A stretch of DNA of 64,000 nucleotides, taken from positions 88,717-152,716 of the forward strand of contig NZ_SCML01000007.1 of assembly GCF_005503365.1 (NCBI RefSeq), read 5' to 3'. The stretch's first letter is position 1. Each line of letters begins with the position of its first letter. The DNA comes from Hydrogenophaga sp. 2FB (GTDB taxonomy: Bacteria; Pseudomonadota; Gammaproteobacteria; Burkholderiales; Burkholderiaceae_C). The notes beneath the pieces are model-generated. The model searched no databases. It was not told the origin of the DNA and saw only the letters and a list, made by a program, of their open reading frames with translations. The translations under genes were made by a program, and so were the position numbers. Of this stretch, positions 34,618-43,619 are shown in pieces.

Positions 34618-35802
34618 ATGCAACTGAACACCAAACTGGCCGTTATCGCGGCGGCTGTCGCGCTTGCCGCTTGTGGCAAAAAAGAAGAAGCAGCCCCGGC
34701 TGCCGCTCCTGCCGCAGCCCCCGCACCAACGGCCCAGGTCATCAAGATCGGTCACGTTGGTCCCACCAGCGGCGCAATCGCCCACCTCGGCAAAGACAAT
34801 GAAAACGGCGCCCGCATGGCGATCGAAGAGCTCAACGCGGCTGGCCTGACCATCGGCGGCGCGCCCGCCAAGTTCGAGCTGCTGGCCGAAGACGACGCGG
34901 CCGATCCCAAGCAAGGCACGGCAGCCGCCACCAAGCTGGTGGACGCCAAGGTGGCCGGTGTGATCGGTCACCTGAACTCGGGCACCACCATCCCCGCCTC
35001 GCAGATCTACAACGACGCTGGCATTCCCCAGATTTCGCCCTCGGCCACCAACCCCAAGTACACCCGTCAGGGCTACGCAGGCGCGTTCCGCGTCGTGGCT
35101 GACGACGTGCACCTGGGCGGCACGCTGGGCAAGTACGCTGTGGAAACCCTCAAGGCCAAGAACGTGGCCGTGATCGATGACCGCACCGCGTACGGCCAAG
35201 GCGTGGCCGACGAGTTCGAAAAGGGCGTGGCCGCTGCCGGCGGTACCGTGGTGGGTCGTGAGTTCACCAACGACAAGGCCACCGACTTCAACGCCATCCT
35301 GACCACGCTGAAGGCCAAGAAGCCCGACGTCGTGTTCTTCGGCGGCATGGACGCCGTTGCCGGCCCGATGCTCAAGCAAATGAAGCAACTGGGCATCAAG
35401 GCCAAGTTCATGGGCGGCGACGGCATCTGCACCACCGAACTGCCGAAGCTGGCCGCCGATGGCCTGGGCGACGACCAGGTCTACTGCGCGGAAGCCGGTG
35501 GCGTGGAAGGCGAGCAGAAGGCCGGCATGGACAAGTTCCGCGTCGACTTCAAGGCCAAGTTCAACGACGACGTGAAGGTGTACGCCCCATACGTGTACGA
35601 CGCCGTGAAGGTCATGGCCAACGCCATGGTCACCGCCGGTTCCGCCGATCCGAAGGTGTACCTGCCGGCGCTCAAGGCCACCAACTACAAGGGTGTGACG
35701 GGCAACATCGCCTTCGACGAAAAGGGCGACATCAAGAACGGCGCCCTGACGCTCATGACCTTCAAGGGCGGTGTGCGCACCAACCTGGCCGTGATCCGCT
35801 GA
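34618..35802 (+). CDS. Branched-chain amino acid ABC transporter binding lipoprotein (LivK-like)
   Basis: 394-residue periplasmic type I binding protein. A lipoprotein signal peptide with LAAC lipobox (Cys about residue 19) and an Ala/Pro linker precede the mature domain, IKIGHVGPTSGAIAHLGKDNENGARMAIEELNAAG. The fold and hinge segments match LivJ/LivK. No permease or ATPase gene of the system adjoins, so it works with components elsewhere. The 186-base upstream gap contains a 7-bp hairpin CCGCTG-ACA-CAGCGG (34505-34519) and an A/T-rich AAAACTGGTGGTTTTTT segment (34531-34547); I see no clear promoter. Confidence 0.9.
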   Translation: MQLNTKLAVIAAAVALAACGKKEEAAPAAAPAAAPAPTAQVIKIGHVGPTSGAIAHLGKDNENGARMAIEELNAAGLTIGGAPAKFELLAEDDAADPKQGTAAATKLVDAKVAGVIGHLNSGTTIPASQIYNDAGIPQISPSATNPKYTRQGYAGAFRVVADDVHLGGTLGKYAVETLKAKNVAVIDDRTAYGQGVADEFEKGVAAAGGTVVGREFTNDKATDFNAILTTLKAKKPDVVFFGGMDAVAGPMLKQMKQLGIKAKFMGGDGICTTELPKLAADGLGDDQVYCAEAGGVEGEQKAGMDKFRVDFKAKFNDDVKVYAPYVYDAVKVMANAMVTAGSADPKVYLPALKATNYKGVTGNIAFDEKGDIKNGALTLMTFKGGVRTNLAVIR

Positions 35803-35859
35803 TCGATCCATCGCGTTCACGCGAGCCGCGAAGTCCGTCACCGGATTTCGCGGCACACC

Positions 35860-35891
35860 AAGAAGCCACCGCATGCGGTGGCTTCTTTTTT
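35860..35891 (+). terminator. Intrinsic terminator after the binding protein gene
   Basis: AAGAAGCCACCGC (35860-35872), AT, GCGGTGGCTTCTT (35875-35887) and a T-run. A second hairpin (GCCGCGAA...TTTCGCGGC, 35825-35853) lies just upstream, so two stable stems follow the gene, typical of highly expressed binding proteins. Confidence 0.9.
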
Positions 35892-36009
35892 GCCCTCCAT
35901 TCGAGGGCTTTTGTCCTCGTGCGTGGGTGCGGTCCTACACCGGTGTCCGGCATGAGCCGACACGGGGCTTGATGGTGCGTTTCTAGACTCGGACGGACAA
36001 GGAAACACC

Positions 36010-36459
36010 ATGGACAACATCTACGAAGCCCTGCGCGAGAGCCACGCAACCCAGCGCACCCTGTGTCGGCGCTTGTCGCGCATGAAGCCGGACGACCCGC
36101 GCGCGCAGGAGACGTTCCAGGCGCTGCGCATCGAGCTGGCGGCACACGCCGCGGCCGAGGAGCGCTTTCTGTATGCCCAGATCCTGTTCGATGACATGGG
36201 CTTGAAGTCGTCCCGCCATGCCTTGGCCGAGCACCATGAGATTGATGAATGCGTCGAGGCGATCGAAGAAGCGCGCAACCAACCGGACGCCTGGCCCGAG
36301 CTGGTGCGCAAGCTCTCCCACGAGGTGCACCACCACCTGCGGGAAGAGGAGAAAAAGTTCTTTCAGCTGTCGGGCAAGATCCTGAGCGACAAGCAGAAGG
36401 TGGGCCTGGCCGCGCGGTACCGGCGCGACCTGAACCGCATGCGCGGCGTGTTGGCCTGA
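36010..36459 (+). CDS. Hemerythrin HHE-domain protein
   Basis: 149-residue all-helical protein. Candidate di-iron ligands: H12 (LRESHATQ), HAAAEERFLY, LAEHHEIDE and the HEVHHHLREEEKKFF segment. HHE proteins bind O2 or NO or act in iron/oxidative stress repair (YtfE-like). A GGAA-type ribosome site (AAGGAAACACC) precedes the ATG. Upstream DNA (35930-35980) has GTCCTACACCGGTGTCC and an imperfect inverted repeat GTGTCCGGC/GCCGACAC. Single-gene unit; the ligand is not predictable. Confidence 0.88.
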   Translation: MDNIYEALRESHATQRTLCRRLSRMKPDDPRAQETFQALRIELAAHAAAEERFLYAQILFDDMGLKSSRHALAEHHEIDECVEAIEEARNQPDAWPELVRKLSHEVHHHLREEEKKFFQLSGKILSDKQKVGLAARYRRDLNRMRGVLA

Positions 36460-36606
36460 ACCCCGGCAACAGGCTGCCTGAGAGGTACTACGGGCGTTGT
36501 AGGCCTATTCCTACAGACAGCGAGGCGCGGAACTGACATGGTCGCAGCATGCGCATTGAGATCATGCATTCAGTGACGCCCATACCAATGACCACAGGGA
36601 AGCACC

Positions 36607-36828
36607 ATGAACCGCAACGCACCCATGGCAGGCCGCAATGACGATTCATGGGTCGGCGTGTTCACGCATGTGCTGATCTGGCTGTTGCTGGTCGGCTCGT
36701 GTCTGCTGTTGGCCTGGTTCGTCGCCGTGTTGCACGACAGCACGGAACGCGGCGAGCAGCGGCGTTTGCAACAACGCACCCTGGCTTCGCCCTTCCTCAG
36801 CGAGACAAAAACGGGCGAAGTGCGTTAG
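36607..36828 (+). CDS. Small single-pass membrane protein, unknown
   Basis: 73 residues. One strong hydrophobic segment (about 16-45, VFTHVLIWLLLVGSCLLLAWFVAVL), a charged cytosolic-like C-tail rich in Arg/Glu/Gln. GGGAAGCACC precedes the ATG. I do not recognise a family. The preceding 147-base gap has TGTAGG (36498-36503) mirrored by CCTACA (36510-36515). Convergent with the IclR gene, which ends 22 bases away. Confidence 0.6.
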   Translation: MNRNAPMAGRNDDSWVGVFTHVLIWLLLVGSCLLLAWFVAVLHDSTERGEQRRLQQRTLASPFLSETKTGEVR

Positions 36829-36849
36829 CGCTGCCAGCGGCGCAGGCTG

Positions 36850-37653
36850 CTAGAGCGCCTCTAGCGCGCTGCCCAGGGCATCGAGTTCCACGCGCAGTTC
36901 CTGGGCCAGCGTCTGCAACGGCCCCGAGAGCGTGCGCACCACCAAGGGCAGGGGTTCGTCGGTCGACACGCTGAGGTTCAGCACGTAGACCCCTTCCGCC
37001 GTGACCAGCGGCGTGGCCAGCGCCACCACCTCGGGTTGCCAGGACGCCGCGCAGAAACCCTGTTCCCGCATCTGTTTGAGCGCATTGCCGATCTCGGCCT
37101 GCACGGTGCGCCACTGCGCGCCGCAACGGCGCTGGAACACCTCGTACAAGGGCTGCCTCTGAGGGGCCGACAGGGTCGCGAGGTAGGCGCGCCCAAGCGA
37201 GGTGAGCTCCATGGGCACGCGCTGGCCGGAAACCACGTTGCGCAGCGCGACGCGGCGGTTGTAGCGGATGGACTCCAGGTACACCATCTCGTCGCCGTCG
37301 GGCGCGGCCAGGCCGACGTTGATGCGCTGGCTTTCGGCCAGGGCGCGCATGCGCGGAGCGGCCAGGGCCAGCACCGACGAGCCTGCGCGCATCGCGTGGG
37401 CAAAGCTCAGCACCGGTGGCGCCAGTCGGTAGGCGCGGCGGAGGCCGTCGTGCTGCAGCATGCCGCAGAGCACGAGCGTCTGCGTGAGGCGGCTGACGGT
37501 GGAGGGCGACAGGCCCGTGCGCTCCGCCAGTTCGCTGTTGCCCAGCCAGCTCGATCCGGGCCGGAACGCCCGCAGGATGTCGATGCCCCGGATCAGCGAG
37601 CGGTTGGTGGGCGAGGTGCCGAACCGTTCGTTGTTTGCTGCGTTCTCGTTCAT
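36850..37653 (-). CDS. IclR-family regulator of the catabolic island
   Basis: 267 residues from the ATG at 37653. Winged helix-turn-helix at about 17-78 (LGNSELAERTGLSPSTVSRLTQTL), ligand domain 90-260. It is divergent from a Bug-led catabolic operon. An in-frame ATG at 37677 would add 8 residues but lies inside a TTCCA-N5-TGGAA box, so the downstream start is preferred; neither has a strong ribosome site. The same box recurs in the operon promoter (37747-37769) and at 57216-57238, making this the likely regulator of both ends of the island (inference). The effector is probably an organic acid or CoA thioester. Confidence 0.88.
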   Translation of the reverse strand: MNENAANNERFGTSPTNRSLIRGIDILRAFRPGSSWLGNSELAERTGLSPSTVSRLTQTLVLCGMLQHDGLRRAYRLAPPVLSFAHAMRAGSSVLALAAPRMRALAESQRINVGLAAPDGDEMVYLESIRYNRRVALRNVVSGQRVPMELTSLGRAYLATLSAPQRQPLYEVFQRRCGAQWRTVQAEIGNALKQMREQGFCAASWQPEVVALATPLVTAEGVYVLNLSVSTDEPLPLVVRTLSGPLQTLAQELRVELDALGSALEAL

Positions 37654-37671
37654 CTGCGTGTGTCCATGAAA

Positions 37672-37686
37672 TTCCATGAGGTGGAA
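37672..37686. promoter_or_regulatory. TTCCA-N5-TGGAA box at the IclR gene start
   Basis: TTCCA (37672-37676), TGAGG, TGGAA (37682-37686). It lies 19 bases upstream of the chosen IclR start codon and is a probable autoregulatory operator, matching two other boxes in the window in arm sequence and spacing. Confidence 0.6.
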
Positions 37687-37746
37687 GCCGCATCATCCGC
37701 GATCCAGGCGCCATCGCCCTCATGAAGAACCCCGATGGCATCCACC

Positions 37747-37769
37747 TCAATTCCATTGAATGGAATTGA
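37747..37769. promoter_or_regulatory. 23-bp palindromic operator upstream of the Bug operon
   Basis: A perfect palindrome around G37758: TCAATTCCATT on the left and AATGGAATTGA on the right. Its core is TTCCA-N5-TGGAA (37751-37765). A second inverted repeat, AGTGCC-N5-GGCACT (37773-37789), follows immediately. The site lies 69 bases before the first structural gene and is the best IclR operator candidate in the window. Confidence 0.75.
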
Positions 37770-37837
37770 AGGAGTGCCAAACCGGCACTGAAAACGTAGC
37801 ATTTCCTGGCCTATTCATATTCCAGGAGACACACACC

Positions 37838-38818
37838 ATGACCCTTCAGCGTTCAGCCTCCACCTTGCGCCGCGGCATCGTCCTCGCGCTCGCCACGCTC
37901 ACCACCTCGGTCGCGCTGGCGCAGCAGTTCCCCGACAAACCGATCCGTCTGGTGGTGCCGTTTGCCCCCGGTGGCGGCACCGACATGATCGCGCGCACGA
38001 TCGGCCTGGGCATGTCGAAAGAGCTCGGCCAGTCGGTGGTGATCGAGAACAAGCCCGGGGCCGGCACCATCATCGGCACCGAGACCGTGGCCAAGAGCCC
38101 GGCCGATGGCTACACCGTGGTGATCGCCACCTTCGCCCACGCGGTCAACCCCAGCATGATGCCCAAGCTGCCCTTCGACACCGAGAAGGCCTTCGCGCCC
38201 GTGATCCTGATCGGCAAGGGTCCGAACGTGCTGGTGGTGCGCGCGGACAGCCCCTACAAGACGGTGAAGGACGTGGTGGACGCCGCGCGCGCCAACCCGG
38301 GCAAGCTCACCTACGCCTCGCAGGGCAATGGCACCTCCGCGCACCTCGCGGGCGAGATGTTCGACAACCTGGCCAAGGTGAAGACCAGCCACATCCCGTA
38401 CCGTGGCGCGGGCCCGGCCCTGACCGACCTGCAAGGCGGCCAGGTCAACATGATGTTCGGCACGGCGGCCGGGGTCTCGTCCCTGGTCGACAGCGGCAAG
38501 CTGCGCGCCATCGCCGTCACTGGCGCCCAGCGCTCCCCCGTGTTCAAGGACTTGCCCACGGTGGGCGAAACCGTGCCGGGTTATGCGGTGGAGAGCTGGT
38601 ACGGCCTGTACGTGCCCGCCGGCACGCCGGCCGACGTGATCCACAAGCTCAACGCGGCCGCGAAGAAGGCCGTGGCGACCGACGATTTCCGCAAGAAGGT
38701 GGAGCAGGAAGGCCTGGTCATCAGCGCGGGCGCACCCGCCGAGCTGGACAGCTACGTCCGTGGCGAAGAAGCGCGCTGGCGCAAGATCGTCAAGGAAAAC
38801 AACATCACCTCGAACTGA
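37838..38818 (+). CDS. Bug/TctC-family solute-binding protein
   Basis: 326 residues with a Sec signal peptide (RRGIVLALATLTTSVALAQ) and the family core PDKPIRLVVPFAPGGGTDMIAR, IENKPGAGTIIGTETVAKSPADGYT, and HIPYRGAGPALTDLQGGQVNMMF. Such proteins capture carboxylates in the periplasm for tripartite tricarboxylate transporters. CAGGAGA precedes the ATG. First gene of the operon controlled from the 37.7-kb operator, followed by a crotonase and an ADP-forming acyl-CoA ligase. No membrane partner is nearby. Confidence 0.92.
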   Translation: MTLQRSASTLRRGIVLALATLTTSVALAQQFPDKPIRLVVPFAPGGGTDMIARTIGLGMSKELGQSVVIENKPGAGTIIGTETVAKSPADGYTVVIATFAHAVNPSMMPKLPFDTEKAFAPVILIGKGPNVLVVRADSPYKTVKDVVDAARANPGKLTYASQGNGTSAHLAGEMFDNLAKVKTSHIPYRGAGPALTDLQGGQVNMMFGTAAGVSSLVDSGKLRAIAVTGAQRSPVFKDLPTVGETVPGYAVESWYGLYVPAGTPADVIHKLNAAAKKAVATDDFRKKVEQEGLVISAGAPAELDSYVRGEEARWRKIVKENNITSN

Positions 38819-38845
38819 GTCCACCCAACGCCTTCTGGAACCGCC

Positions 38846-39640
38846 ATGACCTTCTCCCTCATCGACCTGCAGGTCGACACCGGTATCGCCACCCTCACGC
38901 TGAACCGGCCGGACAAGCGCAACGCCATGAGCGACGCGATGCGCGCCGAATTCATCGACGCCCTGGAACAGGTGGCGGCCGACAAGGCCATCCGCGCGCT
39001 GGTGCTCACCGGCGCGGGCAAGGCCTTCTGCGCCGGCGGCGACATCGCCGGCATGGAGAAACGCATGAACGCACCGGCGGGCGAGGTGGGCTTCAACGGC
39101 TGGCACCGCCAGCAGCGCGTGCACCACACGCAGATGCTGCTGCACACCATGCCCAAGCCGGTGATCGCGGCGGTGAACGGCTCGGCCTCGGGCCTGGGCG
39201 CTGACACCGCGCTGGCCTGCGACTTCGTGATCGCCAGCGAGTGGGGCAGCTTTGCCTGGTCCTACATCCACCGCGGCATCGTGCCCGATGGCGGCGGCAT
39301 GTACTTCCTGCCGCGCCGCGTCGGCTTGTCCAAAGCGAAAGAACTGGTGTTCACCGGCCGCAAGGTGGAGGTGGACGAGGCGCTCGCCCTGGGCATCGTC
39401 GACCGCAAAACCGCTGCCGCACAACTGGTGTCGGACGCACAGGCCTGGGCGCGCGAACTGAGCAAGGGCTCGGCCACCGCGCTCGCGCTCGGCAAGAACA
39501 TCCTCAACCAGAGCTTCGAGCTGCCGGCGAACCAGGTGTTCGCGCAGGGCAGCCAGGCGCAAGGCATCTGTTACACGAGCACCGAACACCGCGATGCGGT
39601 CATGGCGTTTCTGAGCAAGACCGTCGCCGCCAAGGAATGA
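38846..39640 (+). CDS. Enoyl-CoA hydratase/isomerase-family protein (non-canonical site)
   Basis: 264-residue crotonase-fold protein: LTLNRPDKRNAMS, FCAGGDIAGM (oxyanion hole) and VNGSASGLGADTALACDF. The two glutamates of hydratases are replaced: Asp stands in GADTALACD where E144 (rat numbering) is expected and Tyr in FAWSYIHRG for E164. The segment IHRGIVPDGGG resembles isomerase-like members. It may therefore isomerise or cleave an acyl-CoA rather than hydrate it. Its stop overlaps an ATG in front of the ligase gene. Confidence 0.88.
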   Translation: MTFSLIDLQVDTGIATLTLNRPDKRNAMSDAMRAEFIDALEQVAADKAIRALVLTGAGKAFCAGGDIAGMEKRMNAPAGEVGFNGWHRQQRVHHTQMLLHTMPKPVIAAVNGSASGLGADTALACDFVIASEWGSFAWSYIHRGIVPDGGGMYFLPRRVGLSKAKELVFTGRKVEVDEALALGIVDRKTAAAQLVSDAQAWARELSKGSATALALGKNILNQSFELPANQVFAQGSQAQGICYTSTEHRDAVMAFLSKTVAAKE

Positions 39641-39645
39641 CACAC

Positions 39646-41727
39646 ATGAACGCCATTGCCCGCCTGCTGCAGCCCCGCAGCGTTGCCGTCATCGGCGCGT
39701 CCGCCGACGCCCAGAAGACCGCAGGCCGTCCGGTCGCCTATCTGCGCAAGCATGGGTTCCGCGGCGAGATCTTTCCGGTGAACCCGCGCGTGGACAGCAT
39801 CGATGGCCTGCGCTGCTATGCCGACATCGCCTCGCTGCCCAGCGTGCCCGACGTGGGCATCGTGCTGCTCGGCGCCGAGCGCGCCCACCTGGCGGTGCGA
39901 GACCTCGCGGCGCGCGGCACGGCAGCGGCCATCGTGCTCGCCAGCGGCTACACCGAAACGGGCGAGGAGGGCGCGCGCCGCCAGGCGCAACTGATGGAGG
40001 CGGCGGGCCCCATGCGCCTGCTCGGGCCGAACACCATCGGCCTGGTCAACCTCACCGACAACATCGTGCTCTCGGCCAGCGGCGCGCTGGAGATGGACCA
40101 TTTTCCGCAGGGCGCCGTGGGCGTGGTCTCGCAAAGCGGCGGCATTCTGGGCGCGCTGCTCTCGCGCGCCGCGGCGCGTGGCATTGGCCTGTCCAAACTC
40201 ATCTCCACCAGCAACGAGGTGGACCTGGACCTGGCCGATTTCATCGACCACCTGGCCGACGACGAGGCCACCAGGGTCATCGCGCTGTATGTGGAAAGCG
40301 TGCGCCACCCGGAGCGCTTCCGCCAGGCTGCGCTCAAGGCCGCGCGCGCCGGCAAGCCGGTGGTGGCCTTCAAGATCGGGCGCTCCGAAGCCGGCGCGCA
40401 GGCCGCCGTGTCGCACACCGGTGCGCTGGCGGGCGCGGACCGCATGTACGACGCGCTGTTCAAGGAAGTGGGCGTGATCCGCGCGCAGTCCTTCAGCGAT
40501 CTGCTCGACATGCCGGTGGCGCTGTCCACCGGGCGCGTGCTGCGCGGCAAGCGCGTGGCCGTGCTCACGTCCACCGGCGGGGCGGGCACGCTGGTGTCCG
40601 ACAGCCTGGGGGTGACGGGTTTCGAGACGCCCGCGCCCGACGAGGCCACGGCCCAGCGCCTGCGCGATCTGCAAAACGGCAGCCACGCCGCGCTGGACCG
40701 CAACCCGATCGACGTGACGCTCGCGGGCTTGCAGCCCGATCTGCTGCGCGGCGCCATCAAAGCCCTGCTCGAGAGCCCGAGCTACGACGCGCTGACCATC
40801 ATCGTCGGCTCGTCCAGCCTGGCCATGCCCGAGTTGATGGCCGGGGCGATTCAGGATTGCTTGCCGCTGAGCGACAAACCGGTGATCGCCTTCGTGAGCC
40901 CGCACGCGCCCGATGTGGCGGCCCTGCTCACGCAGCGCGGCGTGCCGGCCTTCACCTCGGCCGAGAGCTGCAGTGTGGCGCTGGCCGGCATGCTGCATGC
41001 GCGCCAGTGGCGCGAGCCTGTGGCCGCGTTGGCCGGTGCGCCCGTGTCGGTGCAGGATCTCGGCATCGGCTCGCTCGACGAGGCCGAATGCAAGCGCCTG
41101 TTCACGCGATTCGACGTGCCGTGCACCGCCGAGACCGTGGTCACCACGGCAGCGCAAGCCGAGCAAGCCGCGAAGGCCATGGGCGGGCGCGTGGTGCTGA
41201 AGATGCTGAGCCGTGAGATCACGCACAAGAGCGATGTGGGCGGTGTGGCCGTCGGCGTGAACGCCGAGCAGATCGGCGCGCGCATGGCGGCCATGGCCGA
41301 CGAGGTGCACCGCAAGGCCGGTGTGCGACCCGATCGATTCCTCGTGCAGGAGATGGTGTCGGGTGGCACCGAGTTGATCCTGGGCATGCACCGCGACGTG
41401 CTGGGCACGGCGATCCTGCTGGGCATGGGCGGCATCACCGCCGAGCTGCTGAAGGACACGACGATGCGCATGATGTCACCCGACGCGGGCCTGAGCCCGG
41501 CGGTGGCCGAAGAGATGGTGCGCGAGCTCAAGACCTGGCCGCTGCTCGACGGCTACCGCGGCCGGCCCAAGGCCGACGTGGACGCGCTGGTGGCCACCAT
41601 CGTCGCGTTCTCGCGCATGGTGGCGCAGCTGGGCGATCGCGTGCTCGAGGCCGAGATCAATCCGGTGTTCGTATTGCCCCAGGGCCGCGGGGTGAAAGCC
41701 GCCGACGGCGTGGTGGTGTTGGCCTGA
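39646..41727 (+). CDS. ADP-forming acyl-CoA synthetase (acetate--CoA ligase family)
   Basis: 693 residues with all domains in one chain: CoA-binding (1-130, RSVAVIGASADAQKTAGRPV), two succinyl-CoA-ligase-like domains (140-440) with the phospho-His motif AAVSHTGALAG, and an ATP-grasp domain (470-690, VVLKMLSREITHKSDVGGV). It activates an acid with ATP giving ADP and acyl-CoA, reversible. The ATG at 39646 is preferred to 39637 because AAGGA is correctly spaced. Coupled to the upstream crotonase gene. Confidence 0.9.
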   Translation: MNAIARLLQPRSVAVIGASADAQKTAGRPVAYLRKHGFRGEIFPVNPRVDSIDGLRCYADIASLPSVPDVGIVLLGAERAHLAVRDLAARGTAAAIVLASGYTETGEEGARRQAQLMEAAGPMRLLGPNTIGLVNLTDNIVLSASGALEMDHFPQGAVGVVSQSGGILGALLSRAAARGIGLSKLISTSNEVDLDLADFIDHLADDEATRVIALYVESVRHPERFRQAALKAARAGKPVVAFKIGRSEAGAQAAVSHTGALAGADRMYDALFKEVGVIRAQSFSDLLDMPVALSTGRVLRGKRVAVLTSTGGAGTLVSDSLGVTGFETPAPDEATAQRLRDLQNGSHAALDRNPIDVTLAGLQPDLLRGAIKALLESPSYDALTIIVGSSSLAMPELMAGAIQDCLPLSDKPVIAFVSPHAPDVAALLTQRGVPAFTSAESCSVALAGMLHARQWREPVAALAGAPVSVQDLGIGSLDEAECKRLFTRFDVPCTAETVVTTAAQAEQAAKAMGGRVVLKMLSREITHKSDVGGVAVGVNAEQIGARMAAMADEVHRKAGVRPDRFLVQEMVSGGTELILGMHRDVLGTAILLGMGGITAELLKDTTMRMMSPDAGLSPAVAEEMVRELKTWPLLDGYRGRPKADVDALVATIVAFSRMVAQLGDRVLEAEINPVFVLPQGRGVKAADGVVVLA

Positions 41728-41745
41728 GGCACTACAGTGCAGGGC

Positions 41746-42624
41746 ATGAAAGACGACTCACAAGAAGCGCAAGCTGCTCAAGAAGCTCCAGTCCTGATCG
41801 ACGACCTCACCGCACGCGCCCGCATCGAACGCGTGAAGACCGCCCATGGCGTGGTCACCTGGCGCGCCTTCGGTGCCGGCAGCCCGGTGGTGTTGCTGCA
41901 CGGCGGGCATGGCAGCTGGCTGCACTGGGTGCGCAACATCGACGCGCTGGCCACGCAGCACACGGTGTGGGTGCCGAACATGCCGGGCTATGGCGATTCC
42001 GACCTGCATGGCGAAGGCCTGCCCGCGTTGCTGGACGCGACGCTGGCCACCTTGAATGCCGCGATCGGTGCCGACACGCCGATCAACCTGGTGGGCTTTT
42101 CTTTTGGTGGCCTGGTGGCCGCGCACCTGAGCGCGCGGCGGCCCCACGTGCAGCGGCTCGCCTTGCTCGGCTCCGCGGGCCACGGCACGCGCCGGCGTCC
42201 CAAGGGCGAACTCGTGCACTGGGCCGAGGCGTACCGCGCGGGCGACGCGCCCGCGCTGGAGCGCGCCATGCGCCACAACCTCGCGATGCACATGCTCAGC
42301 GTGCCGGCGGACGACATCGATGCGCTGGCCTTGCGCGTGCACACCGAGGCCTGTGTGCACACGCGTTTTCGCAGCAAGAACATGGGGCGCGCAGGTGGGC
42401 TCATCGAGTTGCTCGCCACGCGAGAAGGGCCGACCCTTCTGGCCTGGGGCGAGCACGACGTCACGGCCGATCCCGAGGTGCTCGTGCCGCAACTCAGTGC
42501 CGCCGTTCCCCACAGCCGCGCGCACATCGTGCGTGGCTGCGGCCACTGGGTGCAGTACGAGGGCGCCGATGTGGTGAACCCGATGCTGGTCGCGTGGCTG
42601 CGCGAGCCCCTGTCCGCGGCCTGA
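41746..42624 (+). CDS. Alpha/beta hydrolase
   Basis: 292 residues. Oxyanion HGGHGSWLHW, nucleophile elbow GFSFGG with Ser, Asp in WGEHDVTADPE and the catalytic His in RGCGHWVQYEGAD: a complete triad. The family includes C-C hydrolases, esterases and lactonases; substrate unknown. Either ATG 41746 or GTG 41737 could start it. It ends exactly where the convergent Bug gene ends (42624/42625), with no terminator between. Confidence 0.88.
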   Translation: MKDDSQEAQAAQEAPVLIDDLTARARIERVKTAHGVVTWRAFGAGSPVVLLHGGHGSWLHWVRNIDALATQHTVWVPNMPGYGDSDLHGEGLPALLDATLATLNAAIGADTPINLVGFSFGGLVAAHLSARRPHVQRLALLGSAGHGTRRRPKGELVHWAEAYRAGDAPALERAMRHNLAMHMLSVPADDIDALALRVHTEACVHTRFRSKNMGRAGGLIELLATREGPTLLAWGEHDVTADPEVLVPQLSAAVPHSRAHIVRGCGHWVQYEGADVVNPMLVAWLREPLSAA

Positions 42625-43608
42625 TCAGTCGGCGGTGATGCCGGAGTCCTTGATGAGTTTGGCGTAGGCCACGCGCTCGTCCTTCACCAACTGGTCCAGC
42701 GCCTGCGGGCTGCCCGGCAGCGGGATGTTGCCGCTGGCCGCGAACTGGCCGCGCAGCCGGTCGCTGGCCAGGGCTTTCTGAATGGCCGCGTTCATGCGCG
42801 CGAGCACGTCGGGTGGCGTGCGCGCCGGCGCGAACACCGCGAACCAGTTGCTGGCCGAGAAGTTGGGTAAACCCGCTTCCACCATGGTGGGCAGGTCGGG
42901 CAACACGGTTTCGCGCGTTCGACCCGTGGTGGCCAGGGCGCGCAAGGCACCGGACTTGACCTGGCCCAACACCGTGGGCACGGAGTCGAAGAGCAGGTCG
43001 ATCGTGCCGCCGGCCAGGTCCGTCAGCGCGGGCGTGGTGCCCTTGTAGGGAATGTGGCGCAGCTGGATGCCGGCCGCGCGCTGGAAGGCCGCGGCCGCGA
43101 GGTGCGTGTTGGAGCCGTTGCCGGCCGAGCCGATCGTCAATTCACCCGGCTTCTGCTTCGCATGCGCCACCACGTCGGCCACGGACTTGTAGGGCAGGCC
43201 CTTGCGGGCCAGCAGCACGTAGCCGAAGCGGGCCACCGAGCCGACCGGCGCGAAGTCTTTTTCGGCGTCGTATGGCAGGTTGGACATGAGCACCGGGTTG
43301 ATCACGAAGTTCGCGGCGCTGCCCAACAACAGGTTGTAGCCATCGGGGTCGGCCGTGGCGACCGCGCGCGAGGCGATGGCGCCGCCCGCGCCCGGGCGGT
43401 TGTCGACGATGAGCGGCTGCCCGAGCAGTTCGCCCATGTCCTGCGCCAGCGCGCGGGCCACGAAGTCGCTGCCGCCGCCGGGCGCGAAGCCGACGATGAG
43501 GCGCACGGGCCGCTGCGGCCAGTTGGTCTGGGCATGGGTGGATGCAAAGGGCGCCATGCCGGTGGCGAGCAAGCCCGTCAATGCCTGGCGGCGGGTGAAC
43601 TGAAGCAT
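42625..43608 (-). CDS. Bug/TctC-family solute-binding protein
   Basis: 327 residues. Twin-arginine-like or Sec signal (FTRRQALTGLLATGMAPFASTHAQ), then RPVRLIVGFAPGGGSDFVAR, VDNRPGAGGAIASRAVATADPDGY and HIPYKGTTPALTDLAGG. AGGAGACTTCAC precedes the ATG. It follows the CoA transferase gene (11-base gap) on the minus strand, so transport capture and CoA activation are probably coexpressed. Confidence 0.92.
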   Translation of the reverse strand: MLQFTRRQALTGLLATGMAPFASTHAQTNWPQRPVRLIVGFAPGGGSDFVARALAQDMGELLGQPLIVDNRPGAGGAIASRAVATADPDGYNLLLGSAANFVINPVLMSNLPYDAEKDFAPVGSVARFGYVLLARKGLPYKSVADVVAHAKQKPGELTIGSAGNGSNTHLAAAAFQRAAGIQLRHIPYKGTTPALTDLAGGTIDLLFDSVPTVLGQVKSGALRALATTGRTRETVLPDLPTMVEAGLPNFSASNWFAVFAPARTPPDVLARMNAAIQKALASDRLRGQFAASGNIPLPGSPQALDQLVKDERVAYAKLIKDSGITAD

Positions 43609-43619
43609 GTGAAGTCTCC

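Noticed and set aside
39571..41391. A 606-codon minus-strand frame opposite the ADP-forming ligase
   Set aside because: Composition typical of shadow frames (Ala, Arg, Gly, His) and no recognisable motif; the plus-strand protein is complete.
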